Assembly (NCBI GenBank): GCA_947177595.1
Contig: CAMWUZ010000098.1
Coordinates: 1 to 6,329, forward strand
Reading direction: 5' to 3'
Origin: an uncultured Porphyromonadaceae bacterium
GTDB taxonomy: Bacteria; Bacteroidota; Bacteroidia; Bacteroidales; Muribaculaceae
DNA: 6,329 bases
Positions 6,049 to 6,329 of the stretch are shown piece after piece. A model generated the notes under the pieces. It was not told where the DNA came from. It did no database searches and was given only the letters and a program-made list of their open reading frames with translations. Both the position numbers and the translations under genes were made by a program. The first letter of the stretch is position 1. Every line of letters begins with the position of its first letter.

Positions 6049-6329
6049 ATGAAAATATATCTTATCTATGGCGAGAGGGATTCCGGCAAGACCACTACTT
6101 GCGCTAAAATATTGAAATCCCTCATTGCATTAGGGGCATCAGTGAATTCTTATGAGACCCTCAGGTGGAAGGATGATTTCAAGGCTTTGACTGCCTTTCA
6201 GGGAAAAACAATCGGTATCTATTCGCCGGGTGACAGTAAAACTCAGCTTCAGGCGGCAATCAATATGGGTAAAAACAAGGGTTGCGATATACTTATCGCA
6301 ACAATCAGGAAAAATATTGCCTATAAGGA
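6049..6329 (+). CDS. P-loop NTPase-like protein of unknown function (3' end outside window)
   Basis: An open frame from ATG 6049 to the right edge, 93 complete codons with no stop. The N-terminus MKIYLIYGERDSGKTTTCAK is a beta strand leading into a Walker A motif, GERDSGKT (residues 8-15, GxxxxGKT), so it should bind ATP or GTP. A later hydrophobic strand, CDILIATIR, could be the Walker B or sensor strand, but it lacks a clear acidic pair. There is no signal peptide, so it is cytoplasmic. I do not recognise the family. There is no Shine-Dalgarno, and in-frame codons upstream give no better start. It begins about 50 nt past the T tract following the 6S-like RNA, with no separate TAnnTTTG box seen, so it may be expressed by read-through from that RNA's promoter. 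Confidence 0.72.
   Translation, partial: MKIYLIYGERDSGKTTTCAKILKSLIALGASVNSYETLRWKDDFKALTAFQGKTIGIYSPGDSKTQLQAAINMGKNKGCDILIATIRKNIAYK

Noticed and set aside
1..6329. CRISPR array, tRNA/rRNA gene, insertion sequence or attachment site
   Set aside because: No regularly spaced repeats, tRNA-like folds, transposase motifs or terminal inverted repeats were found on reading both strands.

Overview
The window looks like a stretch of chromosome from a gut-type Bacteroidota, most likely order Bacteroidales. The evidence is a TonB-dependent receptor with no E. coli-like context, an exported DUF362 lipoprotein, start codons without Shine-Dalgarno sequences, and several exact matches to the Bacteroidota -7 promoter element TAnnTTTG. 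Base composition is moderate, with no island-like shift or mobile element in the window.

Layout. Positions 1-1486 (+) hold a two-gene unit: the 3' part of an alpha/beta hydrolase with a Cys nucleophile elbow, overlapped by 4 nt by a hexapeptide-repeat sugar O-acetyltransferase. Converging on it, 4457-1501 (-) holds a lipoprotein DUF362 gene followed by a TonB-dependent outer-membrane receptor. The two are separated by a strong hairpin with a U tract. Upstream of the DUF362 gene lie a -7 box, a perfect palindrome at the predicted transcription start, and two 13-bp direct repeats exactly 21 bp apart. Positions 5631-4590 (-) hold lrgA-lrgB, translationally overlapping; this membrane pair is now linked in other bacteria to pyruvate/glycolate-type transport.

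Positions 5653-5686 form an inverted repeat whose two arms each carry a TAnnTTTG box, one facing lrgA and the other facing right. The stretch 5687-6048 has no credible gene. It holds a long rod-shaped RNA fold, with core pairing between 5770 and 5958 (189 nt). The fold has a closing stem of about 48 nt per arm, a central bubble and a 55-nt terminal stem-loop, the architecture of 6S RNA. Many G-U pairs place it on the + strand, and a hairpin plus T tract follows near 6000. A P-loop NTPase gene of unknown function starts at 6049 and runs off the right edge.

The most interesting points are the unannotated 6S-like RNA with its divergent promoter, and the regulated DUF362-receptor unit, with a tandem-repeat activator-like site, a start-site palindrome and an internal terminator/attenuator. 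The unit may be an undescribed exported-protein/receptor uptake pair.
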